From Mycolicibacterium rutilum (lineage in GTDB: Bacteria; Actinomycetota; Actinomycetes; Mycobacteriales; Mycobacteriaceae), in assembly GCF_900108565.1 (NCBI RefSeq), contig NZ_LT629971.1, positions 2,728,001 to 2,792,000 of the forward strand: 64,000 nt of DNA. The letters run 5' to 3'. Below, piece by piece: positions 9,153 to 17,595 of this stretch. A program made the translations under genes and the position numbers. Within the stretch, counting starts at the first letter, position 1. The number at the start of each line of letters is the position of its first letter. Below the pieces are notes generated by a model that saw only the letters and a program-made list of their open reading frames with translations, made no database searches and was not told the origin of the DNA.

Positions 9153-9673
9153 CTGTGAGCAAGCTGGCGTTCTACCTCGCGGTCGTTAGCACCGTCGTTG
9201 CCATCATGTCACTCGCTGTGAGTCTCAAGATCTTCCCAAGTGGGCAGTCTGAACACGCGACAAGGCCGTCGACCTCGTCCACGTCTGCTGCGGAGCCCTC
9301 AGAAAAACACGACGCAGCAATTGAGGCGTGTGTTGGCCTGAGGAACTTCAAGAGCGGTGTTGGGATTGCGCGTGGCGCCTTCATCGATCGCGTCGACCGG
9401 GCCAATGACTGGGAGTCATCACAAAGCCTGGGGGTGCAGGGCTACTACTTCAGCGCGGTGGGTGCGGAGTTGAACTATATGGCCACCCGGCTAGGTCCAG
9501 GCGTACCACGAGAAGTTATTGATGCGCTCGCTGATGTCCGGCGGTCGATCGTGGGTGTGGTCGACGCAGATTTGCGCCGTGAACCCGCATCCGTTTCCAA
9601 CGACATGGTTGATCAGTACTCGAGTGCCCTGCGGGCCGCTGAAAGTGCCTGCGAAGAAACGGGGGCCGGCTAA
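9149..9673 (+). CDS. Small single-span membrane or secreted protein
   Basis: A 174-aa protein with one N-terminal hydrophobic helix (FYLAVVSTVVAIMSLAVSLKIF, about 7-28), then a Ser/Thr-rich linker and a helical domain carrying two Cys residues (ACVGLRN and SACEETGAG) that could pair outside the membrane. This looks like a type II signal-anchor protein. GTG 9149 overlaps the stop of the preceding gene; GTG 9155 is an alternative. Its stop overlaps the next start (TAATG). No named family was recognised. Its neighbours suggest a role tied to the EspC-like protein. Confidence 0.6.
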   Translation: MTVSKLAFYLAVVSTVVAIMSLAVSLKIFPSGQSEHATRPSTSSTSAAEPSEKHDAAIEACVGLRNFKSGVGIARGAFIDRVDRANDWESSQSLGVQGYYFSAVGAELNYMATRLGPGVPREVIDALADVRRSIVGVVDADLRREPASVSNDMVDQYSSALRAAESACEETGAG

Positions 9674-12021
9674 TGGCCGCTTCACCACCCGCTCGTAGCT
9701 ATTCACGCTTCATCGTGGCGCCCGATGTATGGCCGGTCACCCGCGAGCAATCTGAAGGACGGGCTGCTGCTCAACGTCGTCTGGCGATGGCGACTGCGGC
9801 TGCAGTAGATGCTCACCGGGTCGCCTTGCACGGCTTGCAGGTTGTCGGTGTGGCGCAGTCAAATGGTTTCGAAGCAATGCACGCTGCCTACAGGCGTATT
9901 CAGGTTCGGGCCGACGATAAGGCCGACGCGGATAAGGCTGCCGCTGATTTGATGCAGAGTGTTGCGGCGATCCAGATGAGTGCTGAGCTGATGATTGACA
10001 CGATTGATGCTGAGGCACATCAACAACTGGTACACGTGCCGAGCAGAAGTCCCACCGCTATCAACATCATCACCAGTGCTGCTGCGCGGGCGCGAGGAAT
10101 CGCAGTAGGGGCCGCCGATGAGATCCGCGCTCTAACTGTGCAATTCGTCCAGGGATTTACGCCTCTGCCGGAGGGACCCCCGAATGGCGGTCCGTTTAGT
10201 ACCGCCGATGACGATCGGTCGACCGATAAGCGATCCGACGAATCGCCTGAGCGTCCACCCGAGGCAGCAGTGGAGACCGGCGATACGCAGCCTCGTCTTT
10301 CGGTGCCAGACCCGTCTGATGCCGAATCCAGGTCTGGTAACACTGCGCCGCGGGTCAGCACCGGGCCTACCCCTGGTCCTTCATCGCTGTCACCGCACCC
10401 CCCGGCGCAGAGCTCCAGTCCTGCGTCCGTAGCCGCGGTTGGTGACATCGGAAGCAGTGGGGTAGGCCTCGCCGGACCAGGACGTTCCTCATCCATAGGC
10501 TTGTTGGCCGCGTTGGGAAGTTCAGCATCTCCGCTATCGGGATCGGGCACTGGAGGAATGTCGCAGTCGGGTTTGGTACGACCGGCAGTATCTGCATCGC
10601 CGTCTCCTGCTGTCGCGCTGCAAGGGCTCATGCCTGCAAGTGGTCCTGCGCCGCTGTCATCGGTCACCGGCGCTCAGACGACTAGCTTTCCTGCTGTCGT
10701 AGCCACTGCGACGCCGGCGCAGCCGGCGGCATCTCCGAGTGGAATCTGGCATCCGTTAATAGGAGCGACCACGGGTGCCGTGCCAGCGTCTATTGCCGGG
10801 CCGCAGGTAGTGTCGAGTACTAATCCCTATCCAGCGGTTTCAGCACCCTTGCTGCCCCCGGGGCCGCTGGGTCCGCCGCCTTCAGTTCCGGCCGCAATTC
10901 CACCGGCCGCCGGTGCTGTCCCATTGATTGGCGGCGCTCACACCTCAATGGCGCCTGCCGCCGCATCGGTCGCGACGGCAGCGTTGACAACTCCCGCCGC
11001 GACGCTGCCGTCCCGGGTAGCGGCCGCGGCGGCCCGGGACTTGGAACGGCGGCGCAACGAGTCGAGTGATCTACAGACGGTTAAATGGTTGGCGTGGGAA
11101 CTGTTGTACGCCACCGAATCCTGCCGAACCTTCGCACTGTGGGCCGTCGGCCTGATGTATTCAGCGGCTGGCGATCGGCATGTTGTGGCGCTGACACATC
11201 ACGGTGCGGGTTACGTCCCCGCGGGGATTGTGGTCCCTAAGGGCGTGCGGATGCTCTGGTCTGACCAAGCTATTGGAGAGGGCTTTCGTAGCCGATGGAT
11301 CGGAAATCTCGATCCGGCTGCGACACTGATCGCCTTCGCAGAAGTCAAGGCCGCGGAGCCGGCTGGCTGGCGCTTAGCCGCTGCAGCGACCACCTGGTCG
11401 GACGTAACAGCGCTCATGACTGCCGCGCAACGCTGGGGCACTGAATGGGCCACCTGCTCCGGTATGTCCATGCCCGCCTCAATCGGAAAACGTGACGCTA
11501 TCGCCACCGCGAATACTCCGCACCGATTGGAGCGGGAGTACCCCGACCTTTTCGAGCGTGTAGCGCAACTTCGTGCCAGAGGGCTTACCCAGCGAGCCGC
11601 CAAACTGGTCACGGAAGCAATCGTTTCCGACGCGCGCCTTGCGATCGTCGCCGACGGTGGCCCCCGAATTCCGCCGAACTTCGACTCGGTATGGCCGGCT
11701 GCAGCTGACGGCAGAGTAGACGCTTCGGACCGCGCCCGTTTCGCCGAAGCGGTTCAGCAGCAATGGTTCAGCATCGGAATGGTGCAGCCGGGTTGGGAAG
11801 ATGAACGCACTGACACCGTCTGTGCAGAGTACAGGGGGCAATGGCTTATTTGCCGGGCGCTTGAGGTGGTCCTGGGGTGGATAGCTGACGACAACTGCGG
11901 GGCAATGCAGGCGGACCTGCCGCTGGAAGACATGATCTACGCCGCAGCACATGCCTACCTCGACAGTCGGGGAACCGGCTGGATCACTGCAATTTTCGAC
12001 GCTGCAGGCGGTTCATCCTGA
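9673..12021 (+). CDS. Large Pro/Ser/Ala-rich protein, possible ESX-associated DUF5631/DUF5632-type
   Basis: A 782-aa protein in three parts. Residues 1-150 are helical and Ala-rich, 160-450 are low-complexity Pro/Ser/Gly/Ala, and 455-782 form a folded C-terminal domain with FALWAVGLMYSAAGDRHVV, GAGYVPAGIVVPKGVRMLW and AEPAGWRLAAAATTWSDV. A disordered middle followed by a strand-rich domain with GWIPP/GYVPAGI-like turns recalls mycobacterial Rv3899c-type proteins near ESX-2. That similarity is from memory and needs a profile search. It starts on the stop codon of the previous gene, and the next gene begins 3 nt after it, so all are one transcript. Confidence 0.5.
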   Translation: MAASPPARSYSRFIVAPDVWPVTREQSEGRAAAQRRLAMATAAAVDAHRVALHGLQVVGVAQSNGFEAMHAAYRRIQVRADDKADADKAAADLMQSVAAIQMSAELMIDTIDAEAHQQLVHVPSRSPTAINIITSAAARARGIAVGAADEIRALTVQFVQGFTPLPEGPPNGGPFSTADDDRSTDKRSDESPERPPEAAVETGDTQPRLSVPDPSDAESRSGNTAPRVSTGPTPGPSSLSPHPPAQSSSPASVAAVGDIGSSGVGLAGPGRSSSIGLLAALGSSASPLSGSGTGGMSQSGLVRPAVSASPSPAVALQGLMPASGPAPLSSVTGAQTTSFPAVVATATPAQPAASPSGIWHPLIGATTGAVPASIAGPQVVSSTNPYPAVSAPLLPPGPLGPPPSVPAAIPPAAGAVPLIGGAHTSMAPAAASVATAALTTPAATLPSRVAAAAARDLERRRNESSDLQTVKWLAWELLYATESCRTFALWAVGLMYSAAGDRHVVALTHHGAGYVPAGIVVPKGVRMLWSDQAIGEGFRSRWIGNLDPAATLIAFAEVKAAEPAGWRLAAAATTWSDVTALMTAAQRWGTEWATCSGMSMPASIGKRDAIATANTPHRLEREYPDLFERVAQLRARGLTQRAAKLVTEAIVSDARLAIVADGGPRIPPNFDSVWPAAADGRVDASDRARFAEAVQQQWFSIGMVQPGWEDERTDTVCAEYRGQWLICRALEVVLGWIADDNCGAMQADLPLEDMIYAAAHAYLDSRGTGWITAIFDAAGGSS

Positions 12022-12023
12022 TA

Positions 12024-12794
12024 ATGGATTCGCTCCCTCAGGAGGTAGATGGTGAAGCTTGGCGCGCCGAGCTCGCGCGGCAGCATACGTATCTGGCGAA
12101 CGTCGTCGATCAAGCATGTGCCTGGACGCGCGAGTTCCACGTGCAAACTGGGGTTGAGCTGTGCGGCAACTACACCCCACTAAAGAGTTATCCCCTGCTG
12201 GACTACGCGAACAGGCTGAGACAGCTCAGCTCAGCACTAAAAAGAGTGTGCGCAATTGCTTCGCTACAGCCTCCGCCGCCGACCTGGGACCGCACGACCC
12301 TGCATGCGCCCCCGGCTATAGCGGTGCCCGGGCGAGACCCAGATTGGCGACGGGCCGATTACTCGGAAGGCGGTCGGTACCTGCTGATGCTTCAGCCCAC
12401 TTCGCCACCCGGATACCCGGCTACCGCTCGTGAACAGTGGAGCGCTGCCCTTCGCCTTGCGAGCCCAAGCATCATCGAACGCGAAATCGGTGTGCCGCAA
12501 CTAGTTGCCTACGGTTGGATGGCTCGATCGGAGTTCGACAAAGCATATCGGGTGGTGCACAGAGCGTTTCTCGACAGTGCGGCCGCCACGTTTGGTCGTG
12601 CGTGGGCTACCGGATCTTCCGAGGATGGAACTCGTTCAATGACCGTGCTGGTGAGTTGGATGAAGGCACTGACCGACCATGGGTGCTCCTTGGGTGATTG
12701 TGAATCCGTGCTTCGCGACATCGAGGTCGTAGACCCGCAAGCTGTCGCGGATTGCAGAGCAGTCCAGGAAGTTTGGTGCCCTCCCACGCCCTGA
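12024..12794 (+). CDS. Hypothetical protein, last gene of the four-gene operon
   Basis: A 256-aa soluble, mostly helical protein with no signal peptide or membrane helix. Features are four scattered Cys residues, a Pro-rich linker (LQPPPPTWDRTT) near the first third, and aromatic-rich helices in the second half (QLVAYGWMARSEFDKAYRVVHRAF). It starts only 2 nt after the preceding stop. I do not recognise a family. Strict coupling with the large Pro-rich protein suggests the two products act together, possibly as effector and partner or chaperone; this is inference from gene order. Confidence 0.55.
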   Translation: MDSLPQEVDGEAWRAELARQHTYLANVVDQACAWTREFHVQTGVELCGNYTPLKSYPLLDYANRLRQLSSALKRVCAIASLQPPPPTWDRTTLHAPPAIAVPGRDPDWRRADYSEGGRYLLMLQPTSPPGYPATAREQWSAALRLASPSIIEREIGVPQLVAYGWMARSEFDKAYRVVHRAFLDSAAATFGRAWATGSSEDGTRSMTVLVSWMKALTDHGCSLGDCESVLRDIEVVDPQAVADCRAVQEVWCPPTP

Positions 12795-12919
12795 CCTGCT
12801 CCGCCGGCTGATACAAGACCGACGCAAATGCCAGAGTGGCGCCTGCGGCAGTCTTTGGCCTCACGGTGCTTCACTGCTCTCGGGCATGTAACCGGTGACC
12901 TCATACTCTTGGACCAATC

Positions 12920-13060
12920 GTGAAGATCATTGCAATGCAGGACCTCCTAGAGAACTTCGACGAAGTGCTCCTGAGCGTCGAACGAGGGGATTCATTCGAA
13001 ATCCGGGCGGAGGATGGTCACGCCATCGCCCTGCTGCTGCCGATTCAGGATGAGCTCTAG
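12920..13060 (+). CDS. Phd/YefM-like antitoxin, short
   Basis: A 46-aa protein starting at GTG 12920. The sequence includes MQDLLENFDEVLLSVERGDS and then FEIRAEDGHAIALLLP. This is the Phd/YefM fold pattern: a helix with NF-x-EVL-x-x-VERG-x-x-x-I followed by a strand ending in ALLLP. Length is near the DNA-binding half of the family and the C-terminal toxin-neutralising tail is almost absent. No toxin gene (Doc, RelE or PIN) follows in the 130 bases before the next gene. It may be an orphan antitoxin or anti-toxin decoy. No clear RBS is visible, so the start is uncertain. Confidence 0.5.
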   Translation: MKIIAMQDLLENFDEVLLSVERGDSFEIRAEDGHAIALLLPIQDEL

Positions 13061-13190
13061 GACCCAGCCACCCCACCGAGGCGAGCTGCCACATGTCGAC
13101 GCTTCGCCGGTGTTGACGCATCATCAGACCGGATGAAATGGTATGCGATCAACTATCTGGGGACCAGATTCCCTGCACCACAGCGCACGG

Positions 13191-14768
13191 TCAAGACGCT
13201 GCCGCCGTGCGACCCTCGCCAGCCTTCGCGTCGGCATTCAAAACTTTCTGCTGACTCCGGTCGAAGTTCGCGTTCTCGCTGATCTGCGTAAGCGAGAGAC
13301 GCGAGGGTTGCGAGGCTCGCTGAGCCACAACATCTTTGTACGGCGGATAGATTGTCCACAGCAGTACGTTCCTGCGGTTGCGCGCGCCATCATCTTCGAT
13401 CACCCATCCGAGGTTGCGTAGAGCGGGTGCGTGCCTACGCAGCAGCCCAGAAACGTCGCGACCGTTCTTCGGCCAGTCCCTCGGTCGTTGCCAGTCGTCG
13501 TTGACCGGTGTGAGCAGCATCAGCAAATCACTGCCGGATTGACCAACAGCAGGTTCTAATGTCCGCGAGCGAAGCTGTTCGATAAACGGGTCGACGGACA
13601 AACTGTCCTCAGACAACTGATTGGCGCGCGACATGTACCGGCGTACGCCATTAGTCGACAAGATCTCGTCCACGGCCGCCAGCGTGCGACAGAAGTCCGC
13701 CATCCTGGGCGAGTCCTCAACTGTGATGGTCTCCAACCGATGGTGAACGGAGGCAGCCAAGTCAAGTAGTCCGCCAAAAATACCTGGTAGAGCTGTTTCC
13801 CACCGCTGTCGCATCTCGGCCTCTGACTGTCGCATTCTGGGGTCGATGCGTCGCAGCTCGACGATCGCTAGCCGCTCTGCCAGATCGGGTCGGATGGCGC
13901 CGACGTCGATTCCGTTGATAATCACGCATCGACGAAACTTGATGACAGCCAGATCGGCATCGGTATATAGAGACCGTTTCACCATGGCGTCGCCTGTCGC
14001 AGCGCGGCATAACGAGTCCGACAGCCACGGCGGGATGGCCGACAGGTTGTCCAGAGCAACGACCCACGATCCAGAAGCGGCAACCGCCCATGAGTCCGCG
14101 TCCCGCGGCGCCTGACGAAAGGGGGCGGGCGAAGGATCGATGAGTTCGACCAAGCTCCGTGTCGATGTCGTTTTAGCGCTACCTTGCTCGCCAAACAGGG
14201 CTAGTACCGGATGCGGGACGTCGCACTGAACCAAAGCAGCTACTAGGAACGCGAGAAGAACTGGGCGGTCCTCAACGGCGACATTGACGAACTCCCAGAG
14301 CTTCGTCACATCCCCGCGGGGGCTTGGTGCCGGCATCGCCCCCGTCAGCTTCGTATTTCGGAGGAACCGCACCGGCGCAGTGGGAGCCATCGACCACCTT
14401 CCGTCGCAGACTTTGATTACTTGACCGTTTGGATCTCCAGTGTCGATGTAGATCGTCCCGTGGTGGTCGGCAACGCGTAGGTTCAACTTGTCGGGTGCCT
14501 GCGTGGCCGCCAGACCTTCCAAAATCAGTGTGGCGTCGGTAAGTGCTTGGCCCCCGGCGACCGCACCGGTCTCGGTGAAGTAGCGAGCGGCGAGATCTGC
14601 CCGTAGGCCAGCCCTCCCACCACGCAGGAGTATCGCGAGGTGGGGTCGACTGCGTTCGGCGCCAAATGGTTCGCCGTCCTTGGAGACTCCGAGAACATAG
14701 CGTTCCCGGGCCATATCGACTAAGCGTGCCGCGACTGACTTCTTGTCCCCCTCCCCCCTGCCGCTCAA
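13191..14768 (-). CDS. P-loop ATPase of integrative element (replication/primase-helicase type)
   Basis: A 525-aa protein with Walker A FGEQGSAKTTS near residue 195, a Walker B-like strand SWVVALDNLS, then a sensor-like strand CVIINGID and a downstream helical domain. The pattern is that of the ATPase proteins coded beside the excisionase and integrase of actinobacterial integrative elements, where they resemble phage primase-helicases. The start is unclear: TTG 14768 precedes a G-rich run, while ATG 14714 would remove 18 residues. The gene faces left, as does the xis-like gene about 130 bases upstream, so they may share a transcript. Exact role inferred. Confidence 0.65.
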   Translation of the reverse strand: MSGRGEGDKKSVAARLVDMARERYVLGVSKDGEPFGAERSRPHLAILLRGGRAGLRADLAARYFTETGAVAGGQALTDATLILEGLAATQAPDKLNLRVADHHGTIYIDTGDPNGQVIKVCDGRWSMAPTAPVRFLRNTKLTGAMPAPSPRGDVTKLWEFVNVAVEDRPVLLAFLVAALVQCDVPHPVLALFGEQGSAKTTSTRSLVELIDPSPAPFRQAPRDADSWAVAASGSWVVALDNLSAIPPWLSDSLCRAATGDAMVKRSLYTDADLAVIKFRRCVIINGIDVGAIRPDLAERLAIVELRRIDPRMRQSEAEMRQRWETALPGIFGGLLDLAASVHHRLETITVEDSPRMADFCRTLAAVDEILSTNGVRRYMSRANQLSEDSLSVDPFIEQLRSRTLEPAVGQSGSDLLMLLTPVNDDWQRPRDWPKNGRDVSGLLRRHAPALRNLGWVIEDDGARNRRNVLLWTIYPPYKDVVAQRASQPSRLSLTQISENANFDRSQQKVLNADAKAGEGRTAAAS

Positions 14769-14901
14769 GGGATTTCCTGCCCGTGGTGCTGTCGATTATC
14801 GGCATGCTGCGCTATTCTCATGAGGAACTTCCGTGTGGCGTGATCGGGTGGTTCGAACGAAGGCCTCGGCTAGTCCCCGAGGTCTTTTTCGTGCGCAGGC
14901 A

Positions 14902-15099
14902 CTAAGCGGCGTCGCCGCCTCCGCGGCGGGTTGCGCTCTCTCGCTCCGATATCCAGCGCAATACCTCGGCCCTCCGATAAACGACTCGGCGTCCCAAGGT
15001 GAAACTCGCCGGCCCAATATTCGAATGCCGCCAGTACCTCAGCGTCCCCATCGGAACTCCAGTGATGTCCGAAACTTCCTTCGCTCCTAACAAATCCAT
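14902..15099 (-). CDS. AlpA/MerR-type helix-turn-helix protein, probable excisionase
   Basis: A 65-aa protein beginning MDLLGAKEVSDITGVPMGTL and continuing RYWRHSNIGPASFTLGRRVVYRR, the winged HTH of excisionases and AlpA regulators (recognition helix near 12-27, wing GRRVVYRRAEVLRWI). ATG 15099 was chosen because GAGGAG lies seven bases upstream; the frame extends to 15180 without an RBS. It diverges from the integrase (180-base gap), the usual arrangement for control of integration and excision directionality. Confidence 0.8.
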   Translation of the reverse strand: MDLLGAKEVSDITGVPMGTLRYWRHSNIGPASFTLGRRVVYRRAEVLRWISERESATRRGGGDAA

Positions 15100-15280
15100 C
15101 AAATTACTCCTCAGCTGTGGTCGGTTCGCCTGAGCCAACAGTGACTGGTGACTTGACGGTCTGTCCACGACCACAGCCACATTCGCTTGAAGAAAAGCCT
15201 TTCAATGACTCGGGGGTCGTGACGTCTTCGGCGGGCTCATAGTCCGGCCTCCGGACAACGAAGCGGATGAGGGGAGCGGA

Positions 15281-16513
15281 GTGCTGCGGTACTTTCAGCG
15301 TATGACGACTCGGAACGAGCGAGCGGGAATTGACGACCGCTGGCACAAACGAGTCAAGGCGCCGGACGGCGCGATGCGCACTGAGCGGTCTGCGGTATAT
15401 GGCAAGGTGTCGCGATGGCGTGTCAGGTGGGTTGACGCCAGTGGAGCCGAGCGCACCAAGAGTTTCCAGCGTAAGCCGGATGCGCAGGCCTACCTAAATG
15501 GGCTGACCGCCGATGTGCAGCGCGGCGAGTACGTCGATCCGCGGAAGAGTGCGGAGACTTTCGGATCGGTGGCCGAGCAGTGGTTCGCCACCAAACAGCA
15601 CCGCAAGCCGAAAACCGTTGCCGGATATCGCTCGTTGCTCGACACTGTGGTGCTGCCGAAGTGGGAAAGTGTTCAGCTGAAAAGGATTGACTATGAATCA
15701 TATTCAACGTGGCTAGGGGCGCTGTCAGTCGACGGCGGGCAACGCGGAACCGGCCTGTCGGCAAGTCGGATCACCCAAGCTCATCAGCTGGTGGGCGCTG
15801 TCCTTAAGTACGCCCAACGGACTGGGAAGGTGGCGAAGAACGTCGCGTTCGAGATCAAGCGGGACGAAGATCTTCCCGAGCAGGGCGAGCGTGAGCGGCG
15901 CTACCTGACCCATGCCGAGCTGCTAATGCTGGCGAAGGCTGCTGATCGGTTCGAGACGCTGACGCTCGTTCTCGGGTACTGCGGACTGAGGTTTGGCGAA
16001 GCCGTTGCGTTGCGCCGCCGGCATGTGGGGGATCGGATGCTGACGGTGCGCTCGTCCGCAACAGCCGTAACCGGTAAGGGCATCGTGGAGTCGACGACTA
16101 AGACGAAGCGAGATCGTCACGTGCCTGTGCCCGAACCGGTTTGGAAAAAGCTCAAGGCCGAGCTGCCCGCCGACCCCAACGCGCTGGTCTTTCCCAGCCG
16201 AAAGGGCGGGTTCCTTCCACTCGGCGAATACCGCTGGGCGTTCGACAACGCGTGTGCTGATATCGGCATCGACGGGCTGGTACCGCACGGGCTGAGACAC
16301 ACCACGGCGTCACTGGCGATCAGTGCAGGCGCTAACGTCAAGGTCGTGCAGAGACTGCTTGGGCACGCGACCGCCGCGATGACGCTCGACCGCTACGGCC
16401 ATCTTCTCAATGACGACTTGAGCGGTGTGGCGGACGCCCTGGGGAAGGCTATCGATAGCACTGCGGTATCACTGCGGTATTCAGAGCATCGTGACGAGGC
16501 GGAAAGGGCCTAA
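15281..16513 (+). CDS. Tyrosine recombinase/integrase
   Basis: A 410-aa site-specific integrase. An arm-type DNA-binding region and a SAM-like core-binding domain (about 90-190) precede the catalytic domain. The catalytic set is R237 (GLRFGE), H336/R339 (HGLRHT), H362 (LLGHAT) and the nucleophile Y372 (DRYGH). GTG 15281 follows a purine-rich GGGGAGCGGA; ATG 15302 is an alternative. The stop is 20 nt before a tRNA gene, so this tRNA is the likely chromosomal attachment site. All catalytic residues are present, so it should be active. Confidence 0.92.
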   Translation: MLRYFQRMTTRNERAGIDDRWHKRVKAPDGAMRTERSAVYGKVSRWRVRWVDASGAERTKSFQRKPDAQAYLNGLTADVQRGEYVDPRKSAETFGSVAEQWFATKQHRKPKTVAGYRSLLDTVVLPKWESVQLKRIDYESYSTWLGALSVDGGQRGTGLSASRITQAHQLVGAVLKYAQRTGKVAKNVAFEIKRDEDLPEQGERERRYLTHAELLMLAKAADRFETLTLVLGYCGLRFGEAVALRRRHVGDRMLTVRSSATAVTGKGIVESTTKTKRDRHVPVPEPVWKKLKAELPADPNALVFPSRKGGFLPLGEYRWAFDNACADIGIDGLVPHGLRHTTASLAISAGANVKVVQRLLGHATAAMTLDRYGHLLNDDLSGVADALGKAIDSTAVSLRYSEHRDEAERA

Positions 16514-16533
16514 ATTACCCTCTAAACTGCAAA

Positions 16534-16607
16534 GCCCCCATAGCCCAATTGGCAGAGGCAGCGGACTTAAAATCCGCACAGTGTCGGTTCGAGTCCGACT
16601 GGGGGCA
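16534..16607 (+). tRNA. tRNA-Leu (anticodon TAA), probable attachment site
   Basis: A complete cloverleaf of 74 nt. The acceptor stem GCCCCCA/TGGGGGC has discriminator A, the anticodon stem GCGGA/TCCGC encloses the loop CTTAAAA (anticodon TAA at 16568-16570), and T-stem GTCGG/CCGAC encloses TTCGAGT. CCA is not encoded. By anticodon it reads TTA (Leu). The variable region is only five bases (ACAGT), which is a class I form and unusual for leucine tRNA. The integrase gene ends 20 nt upstream, on the 5' side of the tRNA. Confidence 0.85.
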
Positions 16608-16662
16608 CTCAACGGCTTGGTAGGTAGATTCTTCTCTGGCTCGCTCCTGCGAACACGGGCCG

Positions 16663-17433
16663 CTAGGGCGTGTCTGATAAATGCGGTAGCCAGAGTGTGA
16701 TGGCCCGTAGGACTGCTGCGCCCCGGTAGACGATGGCGAGTTTGTCGTAGCGGGTGGCCAGACCACGCCACTGCTTGGTGACGCTGAATCCTCGTTCAAC
16801 AACGTTGCGGCCCTTGTAGTCCTCGGCGTCGAATGCTGGCGGTCGGCCGCCGTGGGTGCCCCGACGTTTACGGTGGCCGATCTGATCGGACGGTTCGGGA
16901 ATGACGGCAACGATCCCTCGTCGGCGCAGCCGCTGCCGGGTCGCTCGGCTGGAATAGGCCTTATCTCCGCGCAGGCGATCGGGCCGGGTGCGGGGCCGCC
17001 CAGGCCCGCAGCGCTCAACTTTGAGGTGGGCGAGCAAATGCTCCAGGACCGGTCCGTCGCCTGCCTGGCCGGCGCTCACGAGCACCACCAACGGTCGGCC
17101 GTGCCCGTCGACGAGGTGATGGATCTTGCTGGTCAACCCGCCGCGCGAGCGACCAATGCCGTGGTCAGGCGGCTCGCTCGCCAGATTTGTGTAATTCGAC
17201 CCAGCCCCCTGTGTCACGGGTGATGTTCGTGGCATGTTGGTGAGCGCGGGCGATCGTGGAATCCACCGACACCGCCCAGTCGATGATCCCGGCCTCGTCG
17301 GCGGCGGCCAGCAACCGAGCCAGCACCATGTCCCAGGTGCCCTCGGCGCTCAGCCGTCGGTGCCAGGTCCAGATCGTCTGCCACGGTCCGAATACCTCGG
17401 GCACGTCTCGCCAGGCGATCCCGCACCGGTATC
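16663..17433 (-). pseudogene. IS5-family transposase, C-terminal part (split by IS21 insertion)
   Basis: Two overlapping frames. The first carries CGIAWRDVPEVFGPWQTIW and AVSVDSTIARAHQHA (first catalytic Asp in VDST). The second carries GIGRSRGGLTSKIHHLVDGHG, LRGDKAYSS (second Asp) and NVVERGFSVTKQWRGLATRYDK (catalytic Glu). The change of frame, near 17190-17220, matches the programmed frameshift of IS427-type elements. The missing first ~45 codons lie at 20068-20200, beyond the inserted element. Confidence 0.82.
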
Positions 17434-17520
17434 TGTCGTCTGCCATGAGGATGGGACCAGTGTGACCTGATTTTTGCCAGGGTGATGGGACCACCTGGAT
17501 TGCCAGTTATGGGACCACCG
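17434..17520 (+). repeat. IS21 left-end multiple terminal repeats
   Basis: Three related copies of a TGCCA-N(4-7)-ATGGGACCA motif are spaced at about 32 and 25 bases (17442, 17475 and 17501). The right end has two copies in inverted orientation (20019-20067). Such arrays are the transposase-binding sites of IS21-type elements. Confidence 0.7.
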
Positions 17521-17595
17521 GCGCGTCGCGTCGGTGGTCTTTTCATTTGTTCGTTCGATCGCCGTGACGGCTCAAGGTCACGGAGGTCGGCGGGC

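Noticed and set aside
13061..13190. Possible toxin frame after the Phd-like antitoxin
   Set aside because: The short frame starting at 13134 has no RelE, Doc or PIN features and runs into the 3' end of the ATPase gene on the other strand.
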